NCBI RefSeq assembly: GCF_026151205.1
Contig: NC_087080.1
Location: forward strand, 7,854,797 to 7,918,796
Reading direction: 5' to 3'
Length of the DNA: 64,000 bases
Source: Bolinopsis microptera
Lineage: Eukaryota; Ctenophora; Tentaculata; Lobata; Bolinopsidae
The stretch's first letter is position 1. Every line of letters starts with the position of its first letter. The translations under genes were made by a program, and so were the position numbers. Below are positions 11,612 through 22,222 of this stretch, one piece after another. Below the pieces are notes generated by a model. It saw nothing but the letters and a program-made list of their open reading frames with translations, made no database searches and was not told the origin of the DNA.

Positions 11612-13231
11612 TTTTAGCTATGGATGGGGCTTACTAGTTAGAATAGTATATAAAAAAGTTTGAGCGTGCATGCAAACACAACAAGTTTCAGCTGCCTCGA
11701 ATCTGGTAAGGACTCTCCTTTCACTACCAGTTTAATAACTTGTCTTACCAGGAACCAATGTTTGACATGATGCAAGAAAAATCCAGATAATGAATGAAAA
11801 TTGGCAGTACCCAATTATCTCTAGCAATTAATATAATTAATTGGTGGATCGTTGTATTTTTGTCCTAGTATTTTTTGGATGTTTCAGTCAGTTTGATTAT
11901 GGCATATAGGACAACTTCTTTGGGTAAACAAGAAAAAGTCAGTTGTGGCATATATGACATAAAAGCAGTGTACACTAATACATGTAGATGTGCTGAAGGG
12001 TGCCTTTGGCCTTATAAAATCCTAAACGTTTTGGCAAGGCTCCTCCTCATTTTACCCTTTTTTTACCCTACTAAGTCACGATTCTCGGTTTCCCGATCAT
12101 TCTGATGAGTCAATTACCGAGGAGATTTGACACAGAATCCTCAGCTCACTTCTTACAATATGTCAAATGCGCTGGGGTTTGAATTGGGAGCGGGAGTGTT
12201 AACCACTCGGCTACCATTACAATTCAATAAACAATACAATAAACTATCTTGTTTTGTGAACAGACAGAGCTTAATATTATTTGTATATAGGGTAAACTAC
12301 AATTAAGATATGAAACCATTGGCAATTGGACAAATACATCGATGCGTGTATTATAATCCATTGATTAGCGGAAAACACATGTTTGTCCAAAAAGAAGCAA
12401 CATCAAAATTGACTGTAAATTGGTGTCCTTCTTAATCAATATTTAAATGATTGAAAGCCCCTCGTAATTTGTAATCAAAAACTAAAATTTTGTTTTCCCT
12501 AATATTACTTGTTAACTTTCAAGCGCGAGGTATTTTGACAATTTACGCTACTATTTTGACAAACATTCACCCCAGCGAACGCCGCGGGCTTCATACGTCG
12601 CACAAAATGATTGAATTTCACTTTTAAAATCTCCTCAAGCTTCATGTTAAGTCAAATTACGTATGTTTAGTTTTAAAGTAATCTTGTTCTTTAGATAATT
12701 GTCTCAATAATCGAATATCGAAGAGTTCAATTCAATCCAAGGAAAATTGTTCAAACTATGAGTGATCATGAATAAAAAATGGATAATTTACACGTAAAAT
12801 TTGCCTCAAAATTTGTTTTGAAAAATAACCATAACTCTGGCTATGATTTAAATTTTGAAAATTTAAAATGCTAGTGCCGCGCACAAAAATGTTCCGCGCA
12901 TTTAAAACGTGTCGATAATGCGCCCAAACCAATGTCGCGTTGGATAATAAAGAATAAGCTGGTTGAATTCACAATTTTCATTTTTTGTTACAGTTTGTTG
13001 CTTTGTGTGGCAGCCATATTGGTTTTGTGCGTGCGCAACTATTGCGCGCTATCTACATATCTTACCGTTAAATGTACGTTTACAGATTTAATCGAGATCT
13101 TTGCGAGGCTTTCATAATTATGTAATATGTATGATATAGCTTGATATGCTGTTACTTCAAATTGCTGTAATTTCTATTTATATTGACTTAAGTCGAGTAC
13201 AAAATGAAATTATTTGCTCTCTAATTTTAAG
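11612..13231. other. Intergenic with a possible tRNA-derived SINE remnant
   Basis: Between the divergent LZTFL1 gene (-) and the candidate plus-strand gene. On the minus strand at about 12165-12222 there is a tRNA-like A box (GCCGAGTGGTTAA) and a weak B box, suggesting an old SINE. At 12570-12597 there is a GC-rich segment whose inverted copy occurs at 16572-16599. No exon can be supported here, though an upstream exon of the plus-strand candidate would be expected. Confidence 0.4.
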
Positions 13232-15831
13232 GATGACGACCTGCAACTGAAATTGAGTGATATTCGACTATTTCAATTTAGATTCGCTAGTCAACAAAAT
13301 GGTTGCTCACTCCGAAATAACGACTTTCAAGTAATGGTATGTACCCTATTTTTTACAACAAGGCTCCCAGCATTATAGTAAAACATAGACAATATTTTAA
13401 TATAAACTATAATTAATTTTTGACCGGGAACATTCAGCAGTTAACTTTGTCGTATTTTAAAACAAGTTACTTGGGCCCCGTTCGTAGAGAAGATAGATTT
13501 GCTGTGTTTTAAAACAAGTTACTCGTGCCCAGTTCGCAGAGAAGATAGATTTGCTGTATTTTAAAACAAGTTACCCGTGCCCAGTTCGCAGAGAAGATAG
13601 ATTTGCTGTATTTCAAAACAAGTAACTCAAGCCCAGTTCGCAGAGAATATAGTTTTGCTGTATTTCAAAACAAGTAACTCGGGCCCAGTTCGCAGAGAAG
13701 ATAGATATGCTGTATTTTAAAACAAGTTACTCGTGCCCAGTTTGCAGAGATTATAGATTTGCTGTCTTTTAAAACAAGTAACTCGTGCCCAGTTTGCAGA
13801 GAAGATAGATTTGCTGTATTTTAAAACAAGTAACTCGTGCCCAGTTTGCAGAGAAGATAGATTTGCTGTATTTTAAAACAAGTAACTCGGGCCCAGTTCG
13901 CAGAGAATATAGATTTGCTGTATTTCAAAACAAGTGACTCGTGCCCAGTTTGCAGAGAAGATAGATTTGCTGTATTTTAAAACAAGTAACTCGTGCCCAG
14001 TTCGCAGAGAAGATAGATTTGCTGTATTTCAAAACAAGTAACTCAAGCCCAGTTCGCAGAGAATATAGTTTTGCTGTATTTCAAAACAAGTAAACAGTTT
14101 GCAGAGAAGATAGATTTGCTGTATTTCAAAACAAGTTACTCGTGCCCAGTTCGCAGAGAATATAGATTTGCTGTATTTTAAAACAAGTTACCCGTGCCCA
14201 GTTCGCAGAGAAGATAGATATGCTGTATTTTAAAACAAGTGACTCGTGCCCAGTTCGCAGAGAAGATAGATTTGCTGTATTTTAAAACAAGTAACTCGTG
14301 CCCAGTTCGCAGAGAATATAGATTTGCTGTATTTCAAAACAAGTAACTCGGGCCCAGTTCGCTGAGAAGATAGATTTGCTGTATTTTAAAACAAGTTACC
14401 CGTGCCCAGTTCGCAGAGAAGATAGATTTGCTGTATTTTAAAACAAGTAACTCGTGCCCAGTTTGCAGAGAAGATAGATTTGCTGTATTTTAAAACAAGT
14501 TACCTCGTGCCCAGTTCGCAGAGAATATAGTTTTGCTGTATTTTAAAACAAGTGACTCGTGCCCAGTTCGCAGAGAAGATAGATTTGCTGTATTTTAAAA
14601 CAAGTTACCCGTGCCCAGTTCGCAGAGAAGATAGATTTGCTGTATTTTAAAACAAGTGACTCGTGCCCAGTTCGCAGAGAAGATAGATTTGCTGTATTTT
14701 AAAACAAGTTACTCGTGCCCAGTTCGCAGAGAATATAGTTTTGCTGTATTTTAAAACAAGTGACTCGTGCCCAGTTCGCAGAGAAGATAGATTTGCTGTA
14801 TTTTAAAACAAGTTACTCGTGCCCAGTTCGCAGAGAATATAGATTTGCTGTATTTCAAAACAAGTAACTCGGGCCCAGTTCGCAGAGAAGATAGATTTGC
14901 TGTATTTTAAAACAAGTTACTCGTGCCCAGTTCGCAGAGAAGATAGATTTGCTGTATTTTAAAACAAGTAACTCGTGCCCAGTTTGCAGAGAAGATAGAT
15001 TTGCTGTATTTTAAAACAAGTTACTCGTGCCCAGTTCGCAGAGAAGATAGATTTGCTGTATTTTAAAACAAGTAACTCGTGCCCAGTTTGCAGAGAAGAT
15101 AGATTTGCTGTATTTTAAAACAAGTTACCCGTGCCCAGTTCGCAGAGAAGATAGATATGCTGTATTTTAAAACAAGTGACTCGTGCCCAGTTTGCAGAGA
15201 AGATAGATTTGCTGTATTTTAAAACAAGTTACTCGTGCCCAGTTCGCAGAGAATATAGATTTGCTGTATTTTAAAACAAGTTACTCGTGCCCACTCCGAG
15301 AAGATAGATTTGCTGTATTTTAAAACAAGTTACTCGTGCCCAGTTCGTAGAGAAAATAGATTTACTGTAGTTGTCAGTTTACGGACAAATAAAGTCGAAA
15401 AGCATTTATCAAAATATGTTTTTGGCTGTCCCAAAATTTCGGATTCTTTTTCTGGAGTTTGGAATTGGCGGGAATTTTAAAACTCTCGTTGTGGTACCAA
15501 ACCAATATTTTCAGCGCAGAGTTTTAGCGCGCGCCGAGAGCACACGCGTATTTTTGCATTGAAGTCGCGCGTTATTTGCACGTGCACTTCTACAGATTAA
15601 AATTAGGAGAGGGCCCTTACTGCTTACATTACTAAGTTGTTATGTAGTAATATTGTGAATTTGTCCGAAACTGGAAACAAATCTTGTAAAATTTTACGAA
15701 TAGAAGTTATAGTATTACTTGACTGTAAAAATTTACTGAGTTTCGCTTCCATATTTCAGGATCCGACCGCTGATATTAAAATTGAAGAGTTAGATTTCAT
15801 TGGAACATGGAATTACTGTAATGGAAAATAA
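13232..15831 (+). CDS. Weak two-exon candidate gene, unrecognised
   Basis: Two pieces look like exons: 13232-13336 (acceptor CTAATTTTAAG, donor ATG|GTATGT) and 15760-15831 (acceptor ATATTTCAG, stop TAA at 15829). Both keep the same phase. They would encode about 58 residues of a C-terminal end, with DIRLFQFRFASQQ in the first exon and ADIKIEELDFIGTWNYC at the end. An alternative donor six bases upstream (CAA|GTAATG) also keeps frame. I do not recognise the family and found no convincing start exon. The 52-bp minisatellite fills most of the intron. It could equally be chance coding-like sequence. Confidence 0.25.
13448..15369. repeat. 52-bp minisatellite array, about 37 copies
   Basis: Consecutive copies of a 52-bp unit (core GCTGTATTTTAAAACAAG, then CTCGTGCCCAGTTCGCAG and AGAAGATAGATTT). 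Periodicity is strict at 52 bp for nearly 2 kb. Recurrent variants are AGATAGATT versus ATATAGTTT, TTAC versus AAC/GAC after CAAG, and TTCG versus TTTG. One unit near 14090 is shortened, one near 14505 has an inserted base, and one near 15290 is truncated. First and last units are more diverged, as expected for array edges. Confidence 0.97.
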
Positions 15832-17630
15832 AACAGGTCTTGCTGAGGATGAAGAAATGTTATGTGGGGAGAAAATGGGCTACTGGAAGTGGACCTTCTT
15901 AAACAAAGACGACTTTCACAAAATGTTTAAAAGATCACGGTCGCGGCATCGAACCCTGGACGCTTCCCCTGCCACGGTCAGACACTCGAGAATAGTACTA
16001 GTAGTGTGCGCTACTCGAGCTGTTGATATATGAGTTCTTCGGTGTTATTTATATAATTGTAATATGTAATGACTGACAGTGCGAGATATCTTTTTTTGTT
16101 TCTATTTGATGTGTTTAGTGTTTGTGTTGCATTCTAATATAAACCGCGTATTAGTTTCGTGTCAATTTTAATTTGATAAGTTTATCTTTAAACTGTATTT
16201 ATTAGCAGTAATAGTTACATTTTGGTATTATACCTATATTTATTATTGTAATACTGTTGTATAATGCTGTTTCTTCCTCATTGTAGCTTACATATAGGAT
16301 AGCATACTTTGCTCTGATCTTTAATCACAGTTGACAATACTTGATTAGGGTTAATGATTGTACGCGTTTGAAATCTTGATTTGATATCATTATAACCTTT
16401 ACTAATGTTCAGATGAATGAATTTGATGTTTTATTTTTCCACGGCACTATTGAAAATCCTTTAAGGGATAGAATCGGCACTGTCAAATATCTTTAAAAGG
16501 TTCGTAAACGGAATTACAGTCGATCTCCTGACAAATTTATGTCGAAAATTTGTTTTAACACGCGCAGCAATATGAAGCCCGCGGCTTTCGCCGGGGTGAC
16601 ATTACTCATGCTAGTATAGTGCTTGTCATGGAGAAATTAAAGAGGCAGCACTTTTTTCAACCTATTTGCTTACTGGGCCACGCTCAGCCTGTCATTCCGC
16701 CTAATCTCTATTTTACACGTTTATGAACATGATAGCCTGAGGTCCCCAGGTAAGCTATTTGCATACGTGAGAGTAGCATTTTTTACGTGAAAGAACTTAT
16801 ATAAGCCACTATCAACTATCAACTATAGCGAGCCCATGTCGATCTATCCCATTTCAATTAACAGCCATTACTTTGATCATTGTACATTGATTTCTTGCTA
16901 CACGTTGTATACCTCTCGTGCACGCGAAGCGTGCACGCCGGCCGGCCGGCCGGCGAGAGAGGCCCTTTTGCGGCCGTCGCGCGCGCTCAAAAGGGGTTAC
17001 AGCGTGTGTCAATTGATTTCTTAACCCTAAACCTAGCCATAAACCTAATCCTGAAACTTGTAGCGCGATCCATTACTGCGCCGCGCCGCGCATTCAATAA
17101 TGCAATTCTCGTGCAACCACATTCGTTAGATCGGCAAAATTTACGGGTCATACAACGACGTATGACAATAGTACCTGTACAGTCCATTAACAATGGAAAA
17201 TTCTAAATTGCTTATACCCTACCTTGCGCGCATTTGTATGATCAGTCCTTTTTATAGTATGCATGAGGAGCTTGGCTTACATCTCTACTATAATTCAGAG
17301 AATTATTTATTCTGTATGCTGTACGACCGCCCACGTGCAAATTAGATGAAAAATAAGAAGTTGCATAATAACCATGGTAACGAGGATTTTTACACGCACG
17401 TGCACGTGCAATGATTGGCGAATTGCATTTTTATCGGTTTTGTTGATATTACGTTATGTTTAGTTCGCGCGTTCGAGCAACATTTTAATCGGCTGTATCT
17501 TTGGTGGGGATGAATACTTTTTGACACGATTAAAACTGACTGCCAAAGAATACTATTAGGTTCTTCCCTGTTACCACGGGTTTTCTAGTACAATATAATG
17601 GAGCAATTTACAGCCGATTTACCAAATGTG
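15832..17630. other. Intergenic, repeat-like, no gene recognised
   Basis: An ORF continues in another frame just after 15831, but it has no homology I can recognise. The stretch 16840-17210 is unusually GC-rich and CpG-rich for this window and includes the hairpin at 16918 and a CCGG run. No exon is supported. Confidence 0.45.
16918..16955. repeat. Perfect 8-bp stem hairpin and (CCGG)n run
   Basis: GTGCACGC-GAA-GCGTGCAC forms a perfect 8-bp stem with a 3-nt loop, immediately followed by about five CCGG units. It sits in a local CpG-rich island of an otherwise AT-rich window. Confidence 0.8.
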
Positions 17631-17675
17631 CCAAAGTCACGTGAAATTTTTGGGCGAGCGAATTAGTAAAAGCCC
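17631..17675 (+). repeat. Direct repeat copy A flanking the long inverted repeat
   Basis: About 44 bp (CCAAAGTCACGTGAAATTT...) recur almost exactly at 21513-21556 in the same orientation; a diverged partial copy in opposite orientation lies at about 21175-21215. The two direct copies bracket the 2.9-kb inverted repeat at roughly 0.42 and 0.50 kb from its ends. Confidence 0.85.
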
Positions 17676-17817
17676 TACTGACTAGGCGAGCGCTACTTCA
17701 TCATTCATAGCACTCACGCTTGAGACTTAATTGATGATGTTGTAGGTTTATAATATAACCTTGTCATACGTTGTATGACCCGCTGCGCACGTACCGGCTC
17801 CCCCTGTATCGTCAGGA

Positions 17818-17871
17818 CGATAAAGGGGGTCACGACGATACAGGGGGTCACGACGATAAAGGGGGTCACAA
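17818..17871. repeat. Three copies of an 18-bp tandem repeat
   Basis: Unit CGATAAAGGGGGTCACGA, with one A/C variant (CGATACAGG) in the middle copy. In the minus frame it reads as a repeated VVTPFI hexapeptide, which is only a consequence of the 18-bp period. Confidence 0.85.
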
Positions 17872-18096
17872 CTTGATAAAAATATAACCTACCAGGACGC
17901 GCGCTGAGTTGGACTCGTCGACGGTCCTGTAATATTTGGAACAAATATTTTACGAGTATCACCCGTTAATTGATGATGTCAATCCTTCGCAGCTCGGCGA
18001 GGCCCAGTGGTACATCTCGCCGATCTAGCGAGAAGCATTATTGGATGCGCCGCCCACTGTCCAGTAATCAGTAATGCATCGCGCTATACTAGCTAC

Positions 18097-19508
18097 TACT
18101 CCAGTAGCAGGCAGGGGTTGAGTGTGCACTTCGCTGCATAGAGTTTTTTGCTACTGAATCGGGTTAAATAGGTCATTGGTAACTCAAATCACCGAGGGGC
18201 ACATTTTGTATCGCTAGTCCCAGTCCTACAGGGCGAAATTTCTAAATTGCCCTCAGTCGCAAATTTGGGATTTTTGTATCTCGGCTTCTAAAAGACTTAG
18301 AGACTCGAATATTGGCTTAAAATAACCGCAATAGCCTTATTTATATACAAGTTATGAAGCAATATAAGGTCTCAAGTGCCTAGTTTTAAAGATATTCACG
18401 AAAAACTGTTTTTTTGCTCATTGCAGCCTGAATAACCGGATTATTTTTGTATCTCGAGCTATAACTGTCGTAGAAACTTCTCCGATACTGAAAAATATTC
18501 GCAATGAGCACATTTATATAAGACTTATGAATAATTATATGCTCTAAAATGCTTATTTGTAGAGATATTAGCAAAAATCGGTAATTTTGGCTACACCAAT
18601 ACAAATTTGGTAATTCGTTTTGTCTTTTTGTTGCAAATTTTCACGTTACAATTTTCAAGATGCGGTTTGTGGCTATCGATAGGGCTTTATATGCTATTGT
18701 ATGGTTTTGATACAATCCTTCAGCACCTGACATAGGCAATAGGGGTCACAAACCCTGAAATGTCAGGAACTGGGTGCAGTGGCCGAAATAAATATTTGAT
18801 AATTACTTGAACTCTTGACTCACATACATCTTTTTAACGGTTAGTTAGACATCTTAAACCAGTATTGAACATTGTGTAAAACTTCTGATCCATTTGTAGC
18901 TCAGGTGATGTGCCCCAGAACCTCACGCCTGAGTGACAGTGGGCCTTATCGATCATGAGCCGCAAATCACAATGACTTTGGGCCTCAGAGACAAGGGCAT
19001 TCGTACTCTTGGCTTAAATTGGCTCTTCGTTAGTATCATCAATCAGGTTTATAACTTCTATAGAAGTTAGATATAGATATATCTATATCTATATCAGATG
19101 ATATAGATATCACCTGCCTGTCCAGTGTCCACCTGTCTCTTTGAGATTCATTATTACTTCAAGTTCAGTCATTTCGCTTCTGTTTAACTGTAGGCTTAAT
19201 AAGGGACTACAGTCCAGCAATATCTCTAGATTTAACAATATCTGGTTTCGCTACTAATTGTGTTCAGCAAGCAAGTTTGTAAGTTTCAGTCCTACTGTCC
19301 CAAAATATTGGCCCCCAGATCACTGGTAATGCTGGAGTACTGGTAATGCACATTGCACATAGTAATGCTGATATTTTGCTTAACATAGCCTCTTTTTTAA
19401 GTTCCTTTTTCAGCAGTCTTCCCTATCATACTGGCATAAAAACAGATTCACCTCCTTTATCTCTAAATATAATCTTGAACCTGGTCTCTACAGGTTATCG
19501 AATGTCCA
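18097..19508 (+). repeat. Left arm of 2.9-kb inverted repeat
   Basis: The arm is the reverse complement of 19663-21016 at high identity. Paired positions sum to 39113 over the outer 850 bp with no net indel. The left arm then has about 45 extra bases, mainly a TA-rich self-complementary stretch at about 19066-19110 (GATATAGATATATC...). The outer end begins TACTCCAGTAGCAGGCAGGG. A 72-codon ORF appears in both arms as mirror images; it shows no known family and I treat it as incidental. Confidence 0.95.
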
Positions 19509-19662
19509 CCAACCTCGTGCCCCAATTATTGTCAGCCCCAGGACCTCTGGCACCTGCAACTTTGGGTCCCAGAACTTCGGGCCCAACGATACCTGTCCCT
19601 CAGTGACTCTGTGCCCCACATAATTCTAATTTATGACTCAATGTAAGTTGTAAATGCTGAGA

Positions 19663-21016
19663 TGGACATTCGATAACCTGTAGAGCCCAGGTTCAAGATT
19701 AAATTTAGAGATAAAGGCCAGTATGATAGGGAAGACTGCTGAAAAAGGAACTTAAAAAAGAGCTATGTTAAGCAAAAAATCAGCATTACCATGTGCATTA
19801 CCAGTTCTGTACTCCAGCATAACCAGTGCTCTGGAGGCCAATATTTTGGGGCATTAGGACTGAAAACTAACAAACTTGCTTGCTGAACACCTTTACCTTA
19901 AAAGTAGCGAAACCAGATATTGCTAAATCTAGAGATATTGCTGGACTGAAGTCCCTCATTACACCTGTACAGTTGAACAGAAGCGAAATGACTGAACTTG
20001 AAGTAATAATGAATCTCAAAGAGACAGGTGGACACTGGACAGGCAGATAATATAGAAGTTATAAACCTGATTGATGATACTAACGAAGAGCCAATTTAAG
20101 CCAAGAGTACGAATGCCCTTGTCTCTGAGGCCCAAAGTCATTGTGATTTGCGGCTTATGATCGATAAGGCCCACTGTCACTCAGGCGTGAGGTTCTGGGG
20201 CACATCACCTGAGCTACAAATGGATCAGAAGTTTTACTCAACGTTCAATACTGGTTTAAGATGTCCAACTAACCGTTAAAAAGATGTATGTGAGTCAAGA
20301 GTTCAAGTAATTATCAAATATTTATCTCTGCCACCGCACCCAGTTCCTGACATTTCAGGGTTTGTGACCCCTATTGCCTATGTCAGGTGCTGAAGGATTG
20401 TATCAAAACCATACAATAGCATATAAAGCCCTATCGATAGCCACAAACCGCATCTTGAAAATTGTAACGTGAAAATTTGCAACAAAAAGACAAAACGAAT
20501 TACCAAATTTGTATTGGTGTAGCCAAAATTACCGATTTTTGCTAATATCTCTACAAATAAGCATTTTAGAGCATATAATGATTCATAAGTCTTATATAAA
20601 TGTGCTCATTGCGAATATTTTTCAGTATCGGAGAAGTTTCTACGACATTTATAGCTCGAGATACAAAAATAATCCGGTTATTCAGGCTGCAATGAGCAAA
20701 AAAACAGTTTTTCGTGAATATCTTTAAAACTAGGCACTTGAGACCTTATATTGCTTCATAACTTGTATATAAATAAGGCTATTGCGGTTATTTTAAGCCA
20801 ATATTCGAGTCTCTAAGTCTTTTAGAAGCCGAGATACAAAAATCCCAAATTTGCGACTGAGGGCAATTTAGAAATTTCGCCCTGTAGGACTGGGACTAGC
20901 GATACAAAATGTGCCCCTCGGTGATTTGAGTTACCAATGACCTATTTAACCCGATTCAGTAGCAAAAAACTCTATGCAGCGAAGTGCACACTCAACCCCT
21001 GCCTGCTACTGGAGTA
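19663..21016 (-). repeat. Right arm of 2.9-kb inverted repeat
   Basis: Mirror copy of 18097-19508, separated from it by a 154-bp unique spacer (19509-19662). It ends ...CTGCTACTGGAGTA at 21016. Foldback DNA of this size resembles foldback-type elements or a palindromic duplication. No transposase-like ORF is seen. Confidence 0.95.
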
Positions 21017-21284
21017 TACAACCTGAGACACGTTGCCATGTGTAACATAACCCCTTTTCGCGTGCACTTCGGAGAAATTCAAACGAGTATCATCCATCAA
21101 GACCAAAGACTATCAAGTAAGGACGCTACTCAATACTCGTGTCTGAACTTCTTTGCTGAATGACACCAAGCAAGGCGCTCCTACTAAATCGCTCGCCCAA
21201 ATTTTAAGAAAATTCTTGTGAAAAGGCCCTCTGGGTATGAGATTGATTTTAAACAGTGTATTTTTGGACGCTGATTCCGAATCA

Positions 21285-21301
21285 CCCCCCCCCCCCCCCC
21301 C
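21285..21301 (+). repeat. Run of 17 C
   Basis: Homopolymer of C, one of several long C/G runs in this window (also near 42.2, 45.25, 49.6 and 49.86 kb). Confidence 0.9.
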
Positions 21302-21391
21302 ATGACGTAGGGTAAAAATGCTTCCCTGGAGAGTTATGGGCAAAAAACCGTTTTGGTCACGTGACAGGCTAGTAAAACATGAATTCGATTG

Positions 21392-21476
21392 TTTAGGGCT
21401 CGGGTTAGGGTTAGGGTTGTTGTAAGGGTTATGGATAGCTTCGGGGTTATGGTTAGGGTTGCGGATTAGGGTTTAT
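21392..21476 (+). repeat. Degenerate interstitial telomere-like repeats
   Basis: Repeated TTAGGG and near variants (GGGTTAGGGTTAGGGTTG, then GGGTTATGG, GGTTAGGGTTGCGG, GATTAGGGTTT) over about 85 bp. This matches the metazoan telomere unit (TTAGGG)n in a decayed internal copy, between the long inverted repeat and direct repeat copy B. Confidence 0.75.
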
Positions 21477-21512
21477 GTAAAACCGTTTTGTACGGCTGCA
21501 AAACCATAGAAA

Positions 21513-21556
21513 CCAAAGTCACGTGAAATTTTTGGGCGAGCGAATTAGTAAGAGCC
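21513..21556 (+). repeat. Direct repeat copy B flanking the long inverted repeat
   Basis: Near-identical to 17631-17675 (single A/G difference seen near the end). See that entry. Confidence 0.85.
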
Positions 21557-22185
21557 CAAGCAAGGTGATACGACGTCACGACGTGCGTTGGGTCGATCTA
21601 TTATCATAATGAATAGACGGACCACACGTTGTGTCTCTTTTGTTGTCAATAATTTGAGATTCAGCATTTCACCATCGAACATCTTCATATCAAATAAAAG
21701 TAAAATATTTAATCGCCAGTCATGAAAAGAGTAAAATAAATAAATAACACAACTGATTTTGATAGTAGAAGCACTTACTTTTCCTTTATTATCATTTTCA
21801 TGCATAGCATCAGTATGTCAATATTAGCAAAAACCATCAACCCTCTGCCTACTGATTAATGACAACATCACGCATCGCAAATTGCAAAGTAATTAAAAAT
21901 TTCAAATCTTCTCGTCTCCGTTAATTGTTGATAGAAATAAAATCTAAACAACAGCTAGTGCAACGTTCTGATCTTGATTCTACTTGAACGACTCTAAATT
22001 CTTATGTAACTGTGTAAAGAAGGTCACGTTAAAATGCTATAATTTCTAAAGCTTAAATAGAAATGCTAACAATCTGGTATCCGGGCTATATTAATCAATT
22101 TACAAATATCTAAAGTTCACACTTTCAATAATGAACAGTGTTGGGAGAATTCAAACGTGTATTAAACTTAAAGCGTTTAAACCAG
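21557..22185. other. AT-rich spacer downstream of SREK1
   Basis: About 630 bp with no supported exon; likely SREK1 3' flank. Confidence 0.5.
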
Positions 22186-22191
22186 TTTATT
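22186..22191 (-). terminator. Polyadenylation signal of SREK1
   Basis: AATAAA on the minus strand, 32 nt beyond the SREK1 stop codon. Position is typical for a short 3'UTR. Confidence 0.6.
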
Positions 22192-22222
22192 TTAATAAAA
22201 TGTGATCAGGGTGATGTGCTGC

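Noticed and set aside
13448..15369. CRISPR-like regularly spaced repeats
   Set aside because: The period is continuous with no unique spacers, the unit is 52 bp, and the window is clearly eukaryotic; it is a minisatellite.
15800..16033. 77-codon ORF overlapping the last candidate exon in another frame
   Set aside because: It starts inside the presumed terminal exon, has no acceptor for its own frame and no recognised family.
17714..17962. 82-codon ORF with VVTPFI repeats
   Set aside because: A by-product of the 18-bp tandem repeat.
18386..20727. 72-codon ORF found in both arms of the inverted repeat
   Set aside because: The two are the same sequence in mirror image; no recognisable motif, and the identity follows from the arms' identity.
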